A DNA stretch of 64,000 nt from Sphingomonas sp. Lineage in GTDB: Bacteria > Pseudomonadota > Alphaproteobacteria > Sphingomonadales > Sphingomonadaceae. The notes beneath the pieces were generated by a model. The model saw only the letters and a list, made by a program, of their open reading frames with translations, searched no databases and was not told the DNA's origin. Numbering within the stretch: position 1 is the first letter of the stretch; every line of letters begins with the position of its first letter. The stretch is from contig NZ_JAQZBC010000004.1 of assembly GCF_029239295.1 (NCBI RefSeq), positions 62,001-126,000 on the forward strand, read 5' to 3'. Shown here piece after piece: positions 1 through 8,244 of this stretch. Made by a program: the position numbers and the translations under genes.

Positions 1-66
1 GACTTTTCACAGGATCAGATCGCTGGCGATGTGCTGGCGCAGCTGAAGCGGTGGCGCCTCGGCTGA
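1..66 (+). CDS. C-terminal fragment of an unidentified protein
   Basis: The window opens inside an open frame that reads 21 residues ending in LKRWRLG and stops at TGA 64-66. Only the tail is present, so no family can be named. The frame is open from base 1 and is followed by a non-coding gap before the next gene, which supports a real gene end, but the assignment rests on very little sequence. Confidence 0.4.
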   Translation, partial: DFSQDQIAGDVLAQLKRWRLG

Positions 67-72
67 CCATAG

Positions 73-127
73 TGCGGCCAAGAAAAAGCAGGGGCAGCCG
101 CTAACGATCGACTGCCCCGCAGTTCAG
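73..127 (-). terminator. Possible minus-strand intrinsic terminator
   Basis: GGGGCAG (90-96) and CTGCCCC (112-118) form a 7-bp stem with a long loop of about 15 nt. Read on the minus strand, the stem is followed by TGCTTTTTC, a T-tract typical of intrinsic termination. No minus-strand gene is apparent between here and 290, so it would end either an unrecognised small RNA or antisense transcription. The long loop lowers confidence. Confidence 0.35.
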
Positions 128-290
128 GGAGTGCCGAGACCGATGGTCTACGGCTGCCGGTGTCAGATAGGGGGCTGGACCGACTTCTTCGTTCTACCGG
201 ACCGATGTTGCGCAATTATGTCTCGTCGCGACAAAGATGTTGCGCAGCCGCCGTGTTGACGCCGGAGGGGCGCGGGGGGAGAGAAAGGCC

Positions 291-1589
291 ATGAGCACCA
301 TCGTTTCCGGCGGCAATTCGTCGCGCCGTGTCCTTCTGGCCAGCTTCGTCGGGACGGGCGTCGAATTCTACGATTTCTACATCTATGCGACGGCGGCGAG
401 CCTGGTGTTCGGCCAGATATTCTTTCCGGTTGCGGCGCCCGGGATGCAGCAGATGGCGAGTTTCGCCACGCTGGCAGTGGCGTTCTTTGCCCGACCGATC
501 GGTGCGGCGTTCTTCGGGCATTTCGGTGATCGGATCGGTCGGAAATCGACGCTGGTCGCCAGCCTGTTGACGATGGGGGTGTCGACGACGCTGATCGCCT
601 TCCTTCCCACCTATGCCCAAGCGGGATGGTGGGCACCGTTCATCCTGTGTCTGCTGCGATTCGGTCAGGGCTTTGGCCTGGGCGGCGAATGGGGCGGGGC
701 GGCGCTGCTGGCGGTGGAGAATGCGCCGCCGGGATGGCGCGCACGGTTCGGCTGCGCGCCGCAGATGGGCGCGCCCGCAGGCTTCATCGCCGCCAACGGC
801 TTGTTCCTGCTGCTGGGCCTGTGGCTGACGCCCGAGCAGTTCCGTGACTGGGGCTGGCGTATTCCGTTCCTGGTCAGTGCGCTGCTGGTCGGGCTGGGGC
901 TGTGGATCCGCCTGAAGCTGACGGAAACCGCGGAATTTGCGGCCGCGCTGGAGGAGGCGCCGCCGCCCGCCGTGCCCTTCGCCGAACTGCTGCGGCATCA
1001 TGGTCTGGCGACGTTGGCAGGGACGGTCGGGGCGATCGCGTGCTTCGCGCTCTATTATATCGCGACCGCCTTTGCGCTGGGCTACGGCACCAAGACGCTG
1101 GGCTATTCAATGCAGTCCATGCTGCTGGTGCAGCTTGGTGCGATCCTGTTCATGGCGGTGGGCATCTATGCCTCCGCTTGGCTGGCGGACAAGAAGTTCG
1201 ATGAGCGGCGTGTGCTCGCCGGCGGCTGTGTCGCGGTGGTATTCGCCGGGTTCCTGCTGGGGCCAATGATGGGCGCTGGTTCGCTGGCGCTGGTATTCGC
1301 CTTCCTGGCGCTGGCGCTGCTGTTGATGGGGTTCGTCTATGGGCCGTTGGGAGCGTGGCTGCCCGGCCTGTTTCCGCCGCGCGTGCGCTACACCGGCGCA
1401 TCGATGGCGTTCAACGTTGCGGGCGTGCTGGGCGGCGGCCTGACCCCGCTGTTCGCGCAGGCGCTGGCGGAGAATGTCGGCCTGTCTGCGGTCGGCTGGT
1501 ATGGCAGCGTGGCCGCGGCGCTGAGCCTGGTGGCGCTGATCGCCACCCGCCCGCGGCCGCGCGTCCACGCCGTGGTACTGGAGCCCTGA
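291..1589 (+). CDS. MFS transporter, metabolite:H+ symporter (MHS) family
   Basis: A 432-residue polytopic inner-membrane protein, probably a proton-coupled uptake carrier for an organic acid or similar metabolite. The N-terminus has the MHS-type motif GVEFYDFYIY at about residue 20. The MFS loop-2/3 signature GDRIGRKST lies near residue 82, and a glycine-rich helix RFGQGFGLGGEWGG near residue 127. Hydrophobic segments run through the whole length, consistent with 12 helices. ATG 291 was chosen over an in-frame upstream start at 237 because GGGGGAGAG lies just ahead of it. The substrate cannot be read from sequence. No operon partner: the next gene is convergent. Confidence 0.85.
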   Translation: MSTIVSGGNSSRRVLLASFVGTGVEFYDFYIYATAASLVFGQIFFPVAAPGMQQMASFATLAVAFFARPIGAAFFGHFGDRIGRKSTLVASLLTMGVSTTLIAFLPTYAQAGWWAPFILCLLRFGQGFGLGGEWGGAALLAVENAPPGWRARFGCAPQMGAPAGFIAANGLFLLLGLWLTPEQFRDWGWRIPFLVSALLVGLGLWIRLKLTETAEFAAALEEAPPPAVPFAELLRHHGLATLAGTVGAIACFALYYIATAFALGYGTKTLGYSMQSMLLVQLGAILFMAVGIYASAWLADKKFDERRVLAGGCVAVVFAGFLLGPMMGAGSLALVFAFLALALLLMGFVYGPLGAWLPGLFPPRVRYTGASMAFNVAGVLGGGLTPLFAQALAENVGLSAVGWYGSVAAALSLVALIATRPRPRVHAVVLEP

Positions 1590-1598
1590 GCGACCGGG

Positions 1599-2138
1599 TC
1601 AGGCCGTGCGCAGCAGCGTGATCTTCGCCTTGCCGTAGACACGGGTCGCGTCGACGACGAAGCCCTTCAGCTCCACATCCTCCTGCTTGGCAGTCTCAAT
1701 CGAGATCCAGGTTGCGGGACCAGCCCAGCCGAGCCGGCCGAGCTTGTCGAGGGCCACCGCGCCGGCGCCGGTGCCATAGGGCGGATCCATCATGATGAGG
1801 TCGAGCGGCTGAGGCGTGGGGCCGAGCGCCATCACGCTGCCGGCGCGAACCTCCGCCGCGGATGTCCGCAACGCGGCGATATTGGCGCGCAGCGCGTCGA
1901 GCGCCGCGCGATCCTGCTCCACGAACAGGCACGACGCCGCCCCGCGCGAGAGCGCCTCAAGCCCCAGCGCGCCCGATCCGGCGAACAGATCCGCTACCGC
2001 CAGCCCCTCGAAACTGCCGAGGCGACTCGCCAGCATCGAAAACAGCGCCTCGCGGGTACGATCGGCAGTCGGACGCGTGGCATCGCCCTTTGGCGCGACG
2101 AGCGGGCGCCCGCGCCATTCACCAGCGATGATCCGCAT
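1599..2138 (-). CDS. rsmD: 16S rRNA (guanine(966)-N(2))-methyltransferase RsmD
   Basis: A 179-residue class I SAM-dependent methyltransferase that modifies G966 of 16S rRNA. The family start MRIIAGEWRGR is present, followed by the SAM-binding segment DLFAGSGALGLEALSRGA at about residues 50-67 and the catalytic DPPYG motif near residue 118, typical of N2-guanine/N6-adenine methyltransferases. Length matches the family. Its ATG shares one base with the stop codon of the upstream pseudouridine synthase (TGATG at 2136-2140), so the two are probably translationally coupled. Both act on ribosomal RNA, which makes the pairing functionally coherent. Confidence 0.93.
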   Translation of the reverse strand: MRIIAGEWRGRPLVAPKGDATRPTADRTREALFSMLASRLGSFEGLAVADLFAGSGALGLEALSRGAASCLFVEQDRAALDALRANIAALRTSAAEVRAGSVMALGPTPQPLDLIMMDPPYGTGAGAVALDKLGRLGWAGPATWISIETAKQEDVELKGFVVDATRVYGKAKITLLRTA

Positions 2139-3601
2139 CAGCGCTTGCCCCGCGGCCGCCCATTACCCGGGCGCGGTGAACCGGAACCCGGCGACCGGGA
2201 GCGAGGAGGCCCAGAGCGCGAAGGGTCAGAACGCGACGCGCCAGGCCCCGACGGGCCCGACTGAGAAGACCCGGAGCGCGGCGGGCCGGAGCGAGATTGG
2301 CCGGGACGAGACGGAGCCGAGCGCGACGGACCAGACCGAGCTAAGTCGGCGCGATAGGGGTCTGCGCGCGGCGCGCCGGCCTGCGACGGTGCGGAGCGGC
2401 GTGAGGCGTTGCCGGACCGTTCGCCGTCGAGCTTCGCGGGTGCACGACCGCCGGGGGCGGCCGATCGCTGGGGCCGCTCGGCGGAGCGAGAGGCGGATCG
2501 GTCAGCGTCGCGGCCGGGGTCACGCGCTGGGCCACGCGCTGGGCCGCGCGACGGCTTCTCGGCGGGCGCATGATCGGCGCGGAAGGAGCGTGCGCGTTCG
2601 CCTCGGGCGCCGCCGCTCGATGCCTTTCCGCCGCGGCTGGCGACCGATCCGTCAGCGCGGCGGCGCGGCTCTTTCTTGGGGGCGCCGGGGCGTGCACGCG
2701 GCGCTGGTTTCTTCTTTTCCGGCACATCCTTCGCCGGGATGGCGTCGGCGGGTGGCGCGACGAGCGGCTCGATCGCGCGGCGGCGGGCTGGCTGTGGCAG
2801 CTCACGCCGCGTCGGCTCCGCGCTGAAGCTTTCGACATCGTGGCGGCGGACCTCGCCGATCTGCCCCGGTGCCAGATCACCCAGGACGAACGGTCCGTAG
2901 CGGGTGCGGATCAGGCGGCTGACCTGAAGTCCCAGATGCTCCAGCACGCGCCGAACCTCGCGGTTCTTTCCTTCCTTGAGGATCATCTCGATCCACAGGT
3001 TCGCGCCGGTGCGGCGTTCGATATTGGCGTCGATCGGGCCGTAGCGAACCCCTTCGATCTCGACGCCGTGGATCAGTTCCTCAAGCTGAGGCTGGCTGAC
3101 CTGGCCGTAGGCGCGGGCGCGATAAGCGCGCTCGACGCCGGTGGCGGGCAGTTCGAGCAGCCGCTTCAGTCCACCGTCGGTGGTCATCAGCAACAGCCCC
3201 TCGGTGTTGAGATCGAGCCGGCCGACCGGCATCAAACGCGGCAACCCCTTGGGCAAACGATCGTAGATCGTTGGGCGACCAGCGGGATCACGCTCGGTGG
3301 TCAGCAGGCCCGCCGGCTTGTGGAACAGGAACAGGCGGGCGGGCTCGGGTTCTTCAACCGGGTTGCCATCGACCGTTACCCCGTGAAGCGAGGCAAGCAG
3401 CGTCGCCGGCGTGTCGATCGTGACGCCGTTCAACGCCACGCGGCCTTCCTCGATCATCCGCTCAATCTCTCGGCGGGAGGCAACGCCCGCGCGCGCCAGC
3501 AGCTTGGCAATGCGCGCTGGTTCGGGCGCCTTGGGGAATGATTTCGGGCCATGGTTCTTGCCGGGTCCGGTGGACGGCCCGTCGCGCTTTTCTGTCGGCA
3601 T
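2138..3601 (-). CDS. rRNA pseudouridine synthase (RsuA/RluB/E/F family) with long disordered tail
   Basis: A 487-residue protein, about twice the usual length. An S4 RNA-binding domain occupies roughly residues 28-75. The catalytic domain (about 88-275) carries the RsuA-family motif GRLDLNTEGLLL with catalytic Asp130, and ends near GKNREVRRVLEHLGL and SRLIRTRYGPF. From about residue 290 to the end the protein is low complexity, rich in Arg, Ser, Gly and Pro, with repeats such as SGPPRSG and many RS/RD pairs, ending GNGRPRGKR. The core probably makes one pseudouridine in 23S or 16S rRNA (RluB-like). The basic tail may add RNA or ribosome affinity (inference). It overlaps rsmD by one base. Confidence 0.88.
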   Translation of the reverse strand: MPTEKRDGPSTGPGKNHGPKSFPKAPEPARIAKLLARAGVASRREIERMIEEGRVALNGVTIDTPATLLASLHGVTVDGNPVEEPEPARLFLFHKPAGLLTTERDPAGRPTIYDRLPKGLPRLMPVGRLDLNTEGLLLMTTDGGLKRLLELPATGVERAYRARAYGQVSQPQLEELIHGVEIEGVRYGPIDANIERRTGANLWIEMILKEGKNREVRRVLEHLGLQVSRLIRTRYGPFVLGDLAPGQIGEVRRHDVESFSAEPTRRELPQPARRRAIEPLVAPPADAIPAKDVPEKKKPAPRARPGAPKKEPRRRADGSVASRGGKASSGGARGERARSFRADHAPAEKPSRGPARGPARDPGRDADRSASRSAERPQRSAAPGGRAPAKLDGERSGNASRRSAPSQAGAPRADPYRADLARSGPSRSAPSRPGQSRSGPPRSGSSQSGPSGPGASRSDPSRSGPPRSRSPGSGSPRPGNGRPRGKR

Positions 3602-3709
3602 CCCGCGCTAATACAGCGGTTGATGCCGCAGCGCGAAAATATTTGCGACCAGCCGCTTGTCGGTGCGTTATCCAGCCATGGGAAAGAGGGACAGGCGCGG
3701 GCCGATCGC

Positions 3710-4210
3710 ATGATCTTCAGGAAGCGAAAGAGGTCTATCGTTCGCCTCCTCCTCGTGGAGGACGAGCCGCTTGTCGCCTTCGATACCGAGCATCTGTTGA
3801 CCGAACAGGATTATGAGATCGTCGCGACGGTCGATCGCGTTGCGGATGCGGTGGCCACGCTAAGCGCCGGGCATGACGTCCATCTCGTCCTCGTCGACGT
3901 GAACCTAGCAGACGGGAGCGGGATCGACGTGGCGCGCGTGGCGGGTGAACGGGGCATCCCGTCACTGTTCGTGACCGGCCATTGTCCGCCCGAGGCGGAG
4001 CTGTTCGGCGTGGGCTGCCTCTACAAGCCCTTCGACCAACGCGATCTTCTTCTGTCGATCGAAGCGATCGAGCTGAGCCGCGCGGGCAAGGCCATGCGAC
4101 GCCTGCCGGAAGGACTTCGGCTTTTCGCCGCGGAGAAGGCGGGAGGTAGTCCAGACGCGAAGGAGCGACGGTCGCAGCGTGCCGCGGTGGATCAGCAGCG
4201 GCCCTCCTGA
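3710..4210 (+). CDS. Stand-alone response-regulator receiver protein
   Basis: A 166-residue single-domain receiver. After a basic start (MIFRKRKRS) come the acidic pair Glu17-Asp18 (LLLVEDE), the phospho-acceptor Asp63 in LVLVDVNLADGSG, the conserved Thr in LFVTGH and the Lys in LYKPFD, so all receiver signature residues are present. No DNA-binding or enzymatic output domain follows. The last 40 residues are polar and Arg-rich. No kinase lies nearby. Start 3710 was preferred to an upstream in-frame start at 3551 that would overlap the divergent rRNA gene; the ribosome-binding site is weak, so the start is uncertain. It may act in a phosphorelay or by protein-protein contact. Confidence 0.83.
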   Translation: MIFRKRKRSIVRLLLVEDEPLVAFDTEHLLTEQDYEIVATVDRVADAVATLSAGHDVHLVLVDVNLADGSGIDVARVAGERGIPSLFVTGHCPPEAELFGVGCLYKPFDQRDLLLSIEAIELSRAGKAMRRLPEGLRLFAAEKAGGSPDAKERRSQRAAVDQQRPS

Positions 4211-4263
4211 GCCACGGCTTGGTGAGCTAGCGCTGACTCCTTCTTCAGCGGCTGACCAGACGC

Positions 4264-4280
4264 GTGGACATTATGTCCAC
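4264..4280. promoter_or_regulatory. 17-bp perfect palindrome upstream of the DUF983 gene
   Basis: GTGGACATTATGTCCAC is an exact inverted repeat (8-bp arms around a single T), centred 44 bp before the ATG of the DUF983 gene. There is no T-tract after it, so a dimeric-repressor operator is more likely than a terminator. The cognate regulator is unknown. Confidence 0.4.
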
Positions 4281-4315
4281 TCGCGCATCGTCTCTCGCGC
4301 CCTTATCTGCCGCGC

Positions 4316-4771
4316 ATGACGGAGAAGCAGGCGATCGAAACCGTGGCCGAATCCGACGGAGACAAGTTCCGCTGGATTCTGAAGAGCGGGTGGAAGGGCC
4401 TTTGTCCGCGTTGCGGCAAGGGACGCATGTTCCAGTCCTGGCTGAAGATCGTCGATCGGTGCGAATCCTGCGGGCTGGATTACCGGTTCGCTGCCCCCGA
4501 CGACGGTCCGGCGTTCTTTTCGTTGTGCATCGTTGCCTTGCCGCTGACCGCGCTGATCGTGTGGATTCAGGTGGCGTTCGACCCGCCGGCCTGGGTCCAT
4601 CTTTTGACGTCAGTGCCGATCATGGCAGTGGGTACCGTGCTGCCGCTACGCCCGATAAAGGGTTGGCTGGTCGCTTCGCAATTCGTCAATCGCGCTCAGG
4701 AAGCCGGCACCCAGAAGCTGTGGGCACAGCTTCATGGCACCGATTCCAACAAGAGCGATTTCGACCAGTAG
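4316..4771 (+). CDS. DUF983 family membrane protein
   Basis: A 151-residue protein of the DUF983 family. It has a zinc-ribbon-like N-terminal half, with CPRCGKGRMF near residue 30 and CESCGLDY near residue 52 (two CxxC pairs), and then two hydrophobic segments (about 68-87 and 92-112) with the basic stretch PLRPIKGW between the second helix and the C-terminus. The function of the family is not established. In alphaproteobacteria such genes are often near respiratory or heme genes, but no such neighbour is adjacent here. A perfect palindrome at 4264-4280 precedes it. Confidence 0.85.
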   Translation: MTEKQAIETVAESDGDKFRWILKSGWKGLCPRCGKGRMFQSWLKIVDRCESCGLDYRFAAPDDGPAFFSLCIVALPLTALIVWIQVAFDPPAWVHLLTSVPIMAVGTVLPLRPIKGWLVASQFVNRAQEAGTQKLWAQLHGTDSNKSDFDQ

Positions 4772-4826
4772 AGTTGGACCAGTAGAGCGGGGGGCCGCTA
4801 GCGCCGGCCTGCAAGCTGGCCGCGGG

Positions 4827-5072
4827 TCAGTTCACCCGCGGGTCGTGCCGGCTGTCGTCGGGGCTGTCGGTTTCGCTGAAGCGGGGGCGCGCGTCGTGTG
4901 GCTCGGCGATTGCGCCCTCATCCAGCGCCTCGTTGCGGATCGCGGTTTGCCCCTCAATGTCGGTGCGCGCGAGGTCATCCTGCGCGGCGGGCGGACCGTC
5001 GGGCGCGGAATCGACCTCATCATCCTCGGGAAGGCTGTCGACGAGCGGGTCGGTGCTGCGTTGATCGGTCAC
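4827..5072 (-). CDS. Small acidic hypothetical protein
   Basis: An 81-residue very acidic, soluble protein rich in Asp, Glu and Pro, with no hydrophobic segment and no recognised domain. It begins with GTG one base after the stop codon of the minus-strand gene upstream (TGA-C-GTG at 5070-5076), an arrangement typical of translational coupling, and this is the main argument that it is real. It ends 55 bp from the convergent DUF983 gene. Function unknown. It could also be a chance open frame in GC-rich DNA. Confidence 0.5.
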   Translation of the reverse strand: MTDQRSTDPLVDSLPEDDEVDSAPDGPPAAQDDLARTDIEGQTAIRNEALDEGAIAEPHDARPRFSETDSPDDSRHDPRVN

Positions 5073-5073
5073 G

Positions 5074-5232
5074 TCAGATACTCGGGTTCACAGGGGCAGG
5101 GTCCGTCGACGGCATCGCCGGGGCGGGCTGATCAATGTCCGGCGCAGGGGGCGATACCTCTGGCGGCGGCGCGGCTGGCTGTGCCGGCTGCGACGGCTGA
5201 ACGGGGGTCTCGGGCGGGGGCGTGGTTGCCAT
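5074..5232 (-). CDS. Small proline-rich hypothetical protein
   Basis: A 52-residue protein starting MATTPPPETP, almost entirely Pro, Ala, Gln and acidic residues, and probably disordered. A longer frame opens at 5274, but ATG 5232 has a good ribosome-binding site (GAGGA about 8 bases upstream) and was chosen. It is followed after one base by the GTG of the acidic protein, suggesting a two-gene unit. Function unknown. Confidence 0.5.
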   Translation of the reverse strand: MATTPPPETPVQPSQPAQPAAPPPEVSPPAPDIDQPAPAMPSTDPAPVNPSI

Positions 5233-5343
5233 GATATGGGTCCTCTTCGCGCTTTCAACGCGCGATCGCACCACGTGGTTGCTCGCGCCGCTTGCCGATC
5301 GGCTCCACCCGGTATAGAGGCCCGCGACCGGCGGTGCCTAAAT

Positions 5344-5428
5344 GCGGGCGTGGCGGAACTGGTAGACGCGCTGGATTTAGGTTCCAGTATCGCAAGATGT
5401 GGGGGTTCGAGTCCCTTCGCCCGCACCA
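5344..5428 (+). tRNA. tRNA-Leu (anticodon UAG)
   Basis: An 85-nt tRNA with a 7-bp acceptor stem GCGGGCG (5344-5350) pairing CGCCCGC (5418-5424), and ACCA encoded. The anticodon arm is CTGGA-TTTAGGT-TCCAG, giving anticodon TAG, which reads CUN leucine codons. The long variable arm (TATCGCAAGATGTG) is as expected for leucine. The T-loop GTTCGAGTC is canonical. Confidence 0.96.
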
Positions 5429-5490
5429 GTTTATCCGCGGCGTGCCCGCGGACAGGCACCATCCACGAAATTTCAGTTGAAGGCACGAAG

Positions 5491-7155
5491 ATGCAGACTG
5501 TCGAGACGTTGAACGAGGGCCTGAAGCGCGCCTACACGCTGACCATCGCGGCCAAGGACATCGAGGCCCGCGTCGATGCGGAGCTGGCACGAGTCGCGCC
5601 GCAGGTCCGGATGCCCGGCTTCCGCCCCGGCAAGGTTCCCGCCAACATCGTGCGCAAGATGCACGGCCCCGCCCTGCTGCAGGACGCGCTCAACACGTCG
5701 ATCCAGGAAGGCATCCAGACGCTGCTTTCCGAAAAGCAGCTGCGCCCGGCGATTCAGCCTTCGGTACAGCTGGCCGATGGCTATGAGCCCGGCAAGGACG
5801 CCGAGCTGACCGTCGAGCTGGAAGTGCTGCCGCAGGTGCCGACTCCGGCGATCGACGACCTGAAGCTCGAGAAGCTGACCGTGCCGGCCGACGACGCCGT
5901 GATCGACGAGCAGCTGCAGAAGTTCGCCGACCAGACCAAGAAGTGGGAAGACGCCGAGGAAGGCTATGCCGCGAAGATGGGTGACCTGGTCACCGTCGAT
6001 TTCGTGGGCAAGACGATGGACGGCGTTGCCTTCGAGGGCGGCACCGGCACCGACATGGCGATCGAGCTGGGCTCGGGCCGCCTGATCCCGGGCTTCGAGG
6101 ATGCGACCGTTGGCGTGAAGGCTGGCGAGGAGCGCCAGATCAAGGTGACCTTCCCGGAGGATTACCAGGCGAAGGAACTGGCCGGTCAGGACGCGACGTT
6201 CGACCTGACGGTGAAGTCGGTGAAGGTTGCTGGCGAAGCGGCCATTGACGAGGATCTGGCCAAGAACCTTGGTCTCGAGAGCCTGGAGCAGCTGCGCGGG
6301 CTAGTCCGTGGTCAGATCGAGAGCGAGCTGGGCAACCTGACCCGCACCCACATGAAGCGCAAGCTGCTCGACCAGCTCGCCGCAGGCCACGATTTCGAAG
6401 TGCCGCCGTCGATGGTCGAGGCCGAGTTCCAGCAGATCTGGTCGCAGCTCGAGCATGAGGCGACCCATGAGCCGGATCCGAAGGCGGCGATGGAAGAGAT
6501 GGAGAAGGAGCGCGACGATTACCTGAAGATCGCCGAGCGCCGCGTCCGTCTTGGCCTGCTGCTGAGCGAGATCGGCCAGGCGAACGGCGTCGAAGTGACG
6601 CAGCAGGAAATGAACCGCCTGATCGCGCAGGCTGCACAGCAGTATCGCGGCGAGGACCAGCAGCGCTTCATCCAGTACATTCAGCAGGAGCCGATGGCTG
6701 CTGCCCAGCTGCGCGCGCCGCTGTACGAGGACAAGGTTGTCGACTTCCTGTTCGACAAGGCCGACGTGACCGAGCGCGAGACAACCCGCGAGGAGCTGGA
6801 AGCCGCGATCGAGAGCGAAGACGGCTTCGCGACCGGCACGCACCATCACGATCACGACAACCACAAGCCTAAGCAGAAGAAGGCCGCCGCCAAGAAGAAG
6901 GCCGACGCACCGGCCGATGAAGCTGGGGAGAGCACGGACGCCGAGGACGTGAAGCCGGCCAAGAAGGCGGCACCGAAGAAGAAGGCTGCTGCCGCGCCGG
7001 CTGAGGACGACGCGGCTGAGGAAGCGCCGGCTCCGGCCAAGAAGGCTCCTGCCAAGAAGAAGGCAGCGGCTGCAGACGCCGATGCTGACGCTGAAGCACC
7101 GGCCAAGCCGAAGAAGGCTGCTGCCAAGAAGGCGACGCCGAAGACCGAAGGCTGA
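5491..7155 (+). CDS. tig: Trigger factor (ribosome-associated chaperone / PPIase) with Lys/Ala-rich tail
   Basis: A 554-residue chaperone that binds near the ribosomal exit tunnel. The N-terminal ribosome-binding domain has the signature GFRPGKVP at about residue 45. The FKBP-type prolyl isomerase domain spans about 165-245 (GDLVTVDFVGK through DATFDLTVKSVK), and the C-terminal chaperone arms continue to about residue 440. Residues from about 445 are an added tail: a His cluster (THHHDHDNH) near 450, then repeated Lys/Ala blocks (AAAKKK, PAKKAAPKKK) separated by acidic stretches. Typical trigger factors are 430-450 residues. ATG 5491 starts the conserved region; the frame is open further upstream only across the tRNA. 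A strong terminator follows. Confidence 0.96.
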   Translation: MQTVETLNEGLKRAYTLTIAAKDIEARVDAELARVAPQVRMPGFRPGKVPANIVRKMHGPALLQDALNTSIQEGIQTLLSEKQLRPAIQPSVQLADGYEPGKDAELTVELEVLPQVPTPAIDDLKLEKLTVPADDAVIDEQLQKFADQTKKWEDAEEGYAAKMGDLVTVDFVGKTMDGVAFEGGTGTDMAIELGSGRLIPGFEDATVGVKAGEERQIKVTFPEDYQAKELAGQDATFDLTVKSVKVAGEAAIDEDLAKNLGLESLEQLRGLVRGQIESELGNLTRTHMKRKLLDQLAAGHDFEVPPSMVEAEFQQIWSQLEHEATHEPDPKAAMEEMEKERDDYLKIAERRVRLGLLLSEIGQANGVEVTQQEMNRLIAQAAQQYRGEDQQRFIQYIQQEPMAAAQLRAPLYEDKVVDFLFDKADVTERETTREELEAAIESEDGFATGTHHHDHDNHKPKQKKAAAKKKADAPADEAGESTDAEDVKPAKKAAPKKKAAAAPAEDDAAEEAPAPAKKAPAKKKAAAADADADAEAPAKPKKAAAKKATPKTEG

Positions 7156-7180
7156 TCTTAAGACGTTCCGCTTACTTGAA

Positions 7181-7218
7181 AAGCGTGTCCCCTGAGCTGT
7201 TCAGGGGGCACGCTTTTT
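7181..7218 (+). terminator. Intrinsic terminator after tig
   Basis: A 15-bp stem, 7181-7195 with 7201-7215 (one G-T wobble), around the loop GCTGT, followed by a run of T. It is a textbook rho-independent terminator 25 bp after the tig stop codon. Confidence 0.93.
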
Positions 7219-7266
7219 CGCAATCAGAGACGGCGGATCGGTGACCAGGCGAGCGTGTACGGATCA

Positions 7267-8235
7267 ATGGGACCTGTGACTGACATCAGAATTGCGGTCC
7301 TGCTGCCTTGCTACAACGAGGAAGCGGCCATCGCGCAGACTGTTGCGGGCTTTCGCGCGGCGCTGCCGGATGCTGCGATCTATGTTTACGACAATAATTC
7401 GCACGATCGCACTGTAGAGGTCGCACAGGCGGCGGGCGCGATCGTCCGTACCGAACGGGTGCAGGGCAAGGGCGCCGTGGTGCGGCGCATGTTCGCCGAC
7501 GTGGATGCCGACATCTACGTCATGGCCGATGGCGACGCGACCTATGACGCCGCGTCCGCCCCGCTCCTGATCCGGCGGATGCTCGACGAGCAACTCGACA
7601 TGGTCGTGGGCAGCCGGATCGGCGAAGCGACGGAAGCCTATCGACGCGGGCACCGCCTGGGTAACGCCATGCTGACCGGGATGCTGACCCGTCTGTTCGG
7701 CCGCAGCTTCACCGACATTTTGAGCGGATACCGGGTATTTTCCCGGCGGTTCGTCAAAAGCTTCCCGGTGCTGTCCGTCGGGTTCGAGATCGAGACCGAA
7801 ATTTCGGTCCATGCGCTGGAGCTGAAGATGCCGGTAGGGGAGGTGGAAACGCCCTATTTCGCCCGGCCGGAAGGGTCGGTCTCCAAGCTGAGCACCTATC
7901 GCGACGGCTGGCGCATCCTGGGCACCATCGCGACCCTCTATCGGATCGAGCGGCCCTTGTGGTTCTTCGGTTATGTGGGCGCGGGGCTGCTGCTGCTGGC
8001 GGTCATCCTCGCCTTCCCGCTGGCGGTTACCTACGCGCAGACGGGGCTGGTGCCGCGTTTTCCCACTGCGATCCTGGTGACCGGGCTGACGATCCTCGCA
8101 GCGCTGGCCGGCCTGGCGGGGTTGATCCTGGACACGGTGGTGCGTGGCCGGCGCGAGGTGCGGCGATTGGCCTATCTTGCTTATCCCGCCCCAGGTGCAT
8201 CCGAAGCGCTGGTCAGGGCCGAAAGACTGATCTAG
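7267..8235 (+). CDS. Family 2 glycosyltransferase with two C-terminal membrane helices
   Basis: A 322-residue GT-A fold enzyme of the polyprenyl-phosphate sugar transferase type (DPM1/GtrB-like). It opens with LLPCYNEEAAI, has the nucleotide-sugar motif YDNNSHDRT near residue 45 and the metal-binding DGDATYD near residue 88, and a conserved GSRIG. Two hydrophobic segments near residues 235-260 and 270-295 anchor it to the inner membrane. Donor and acceptor cannot be read. GTG 7255 and GTG 7276 are alternative starts. No sugar gene cluster surrounds it. Confidence 0.85.
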   Translation: MGPVTDIRIAVLLPCYNEEAAIAQTVAGFRAALPDAAIYVYDNNSHDRTVEVAQAAGAIVRTERVQGKGAVVRRMFADVDADIYVMADGDATYDAASAPLLIRRMLDEQLDMVVGSRIGEATEAYRRGHRLGNAMLTGMLTRLFGRSFTDILSGYRVFSRRFVKSFPVLSVGFEIETEISVHALELKMPVGEVETPYFARPEGSVSKLSTYRDGWRILGTIATLYRIERPLWFFGYVGAGLLLLAVILAFPLAVTYAQTGLVPRFPTAILVTGLTILAALAGLAGLILDTVVRGRREVRRLAYLAYPAPGASEALVRAERLI

Positions 8236-8244
8236 TCTCGCCCG

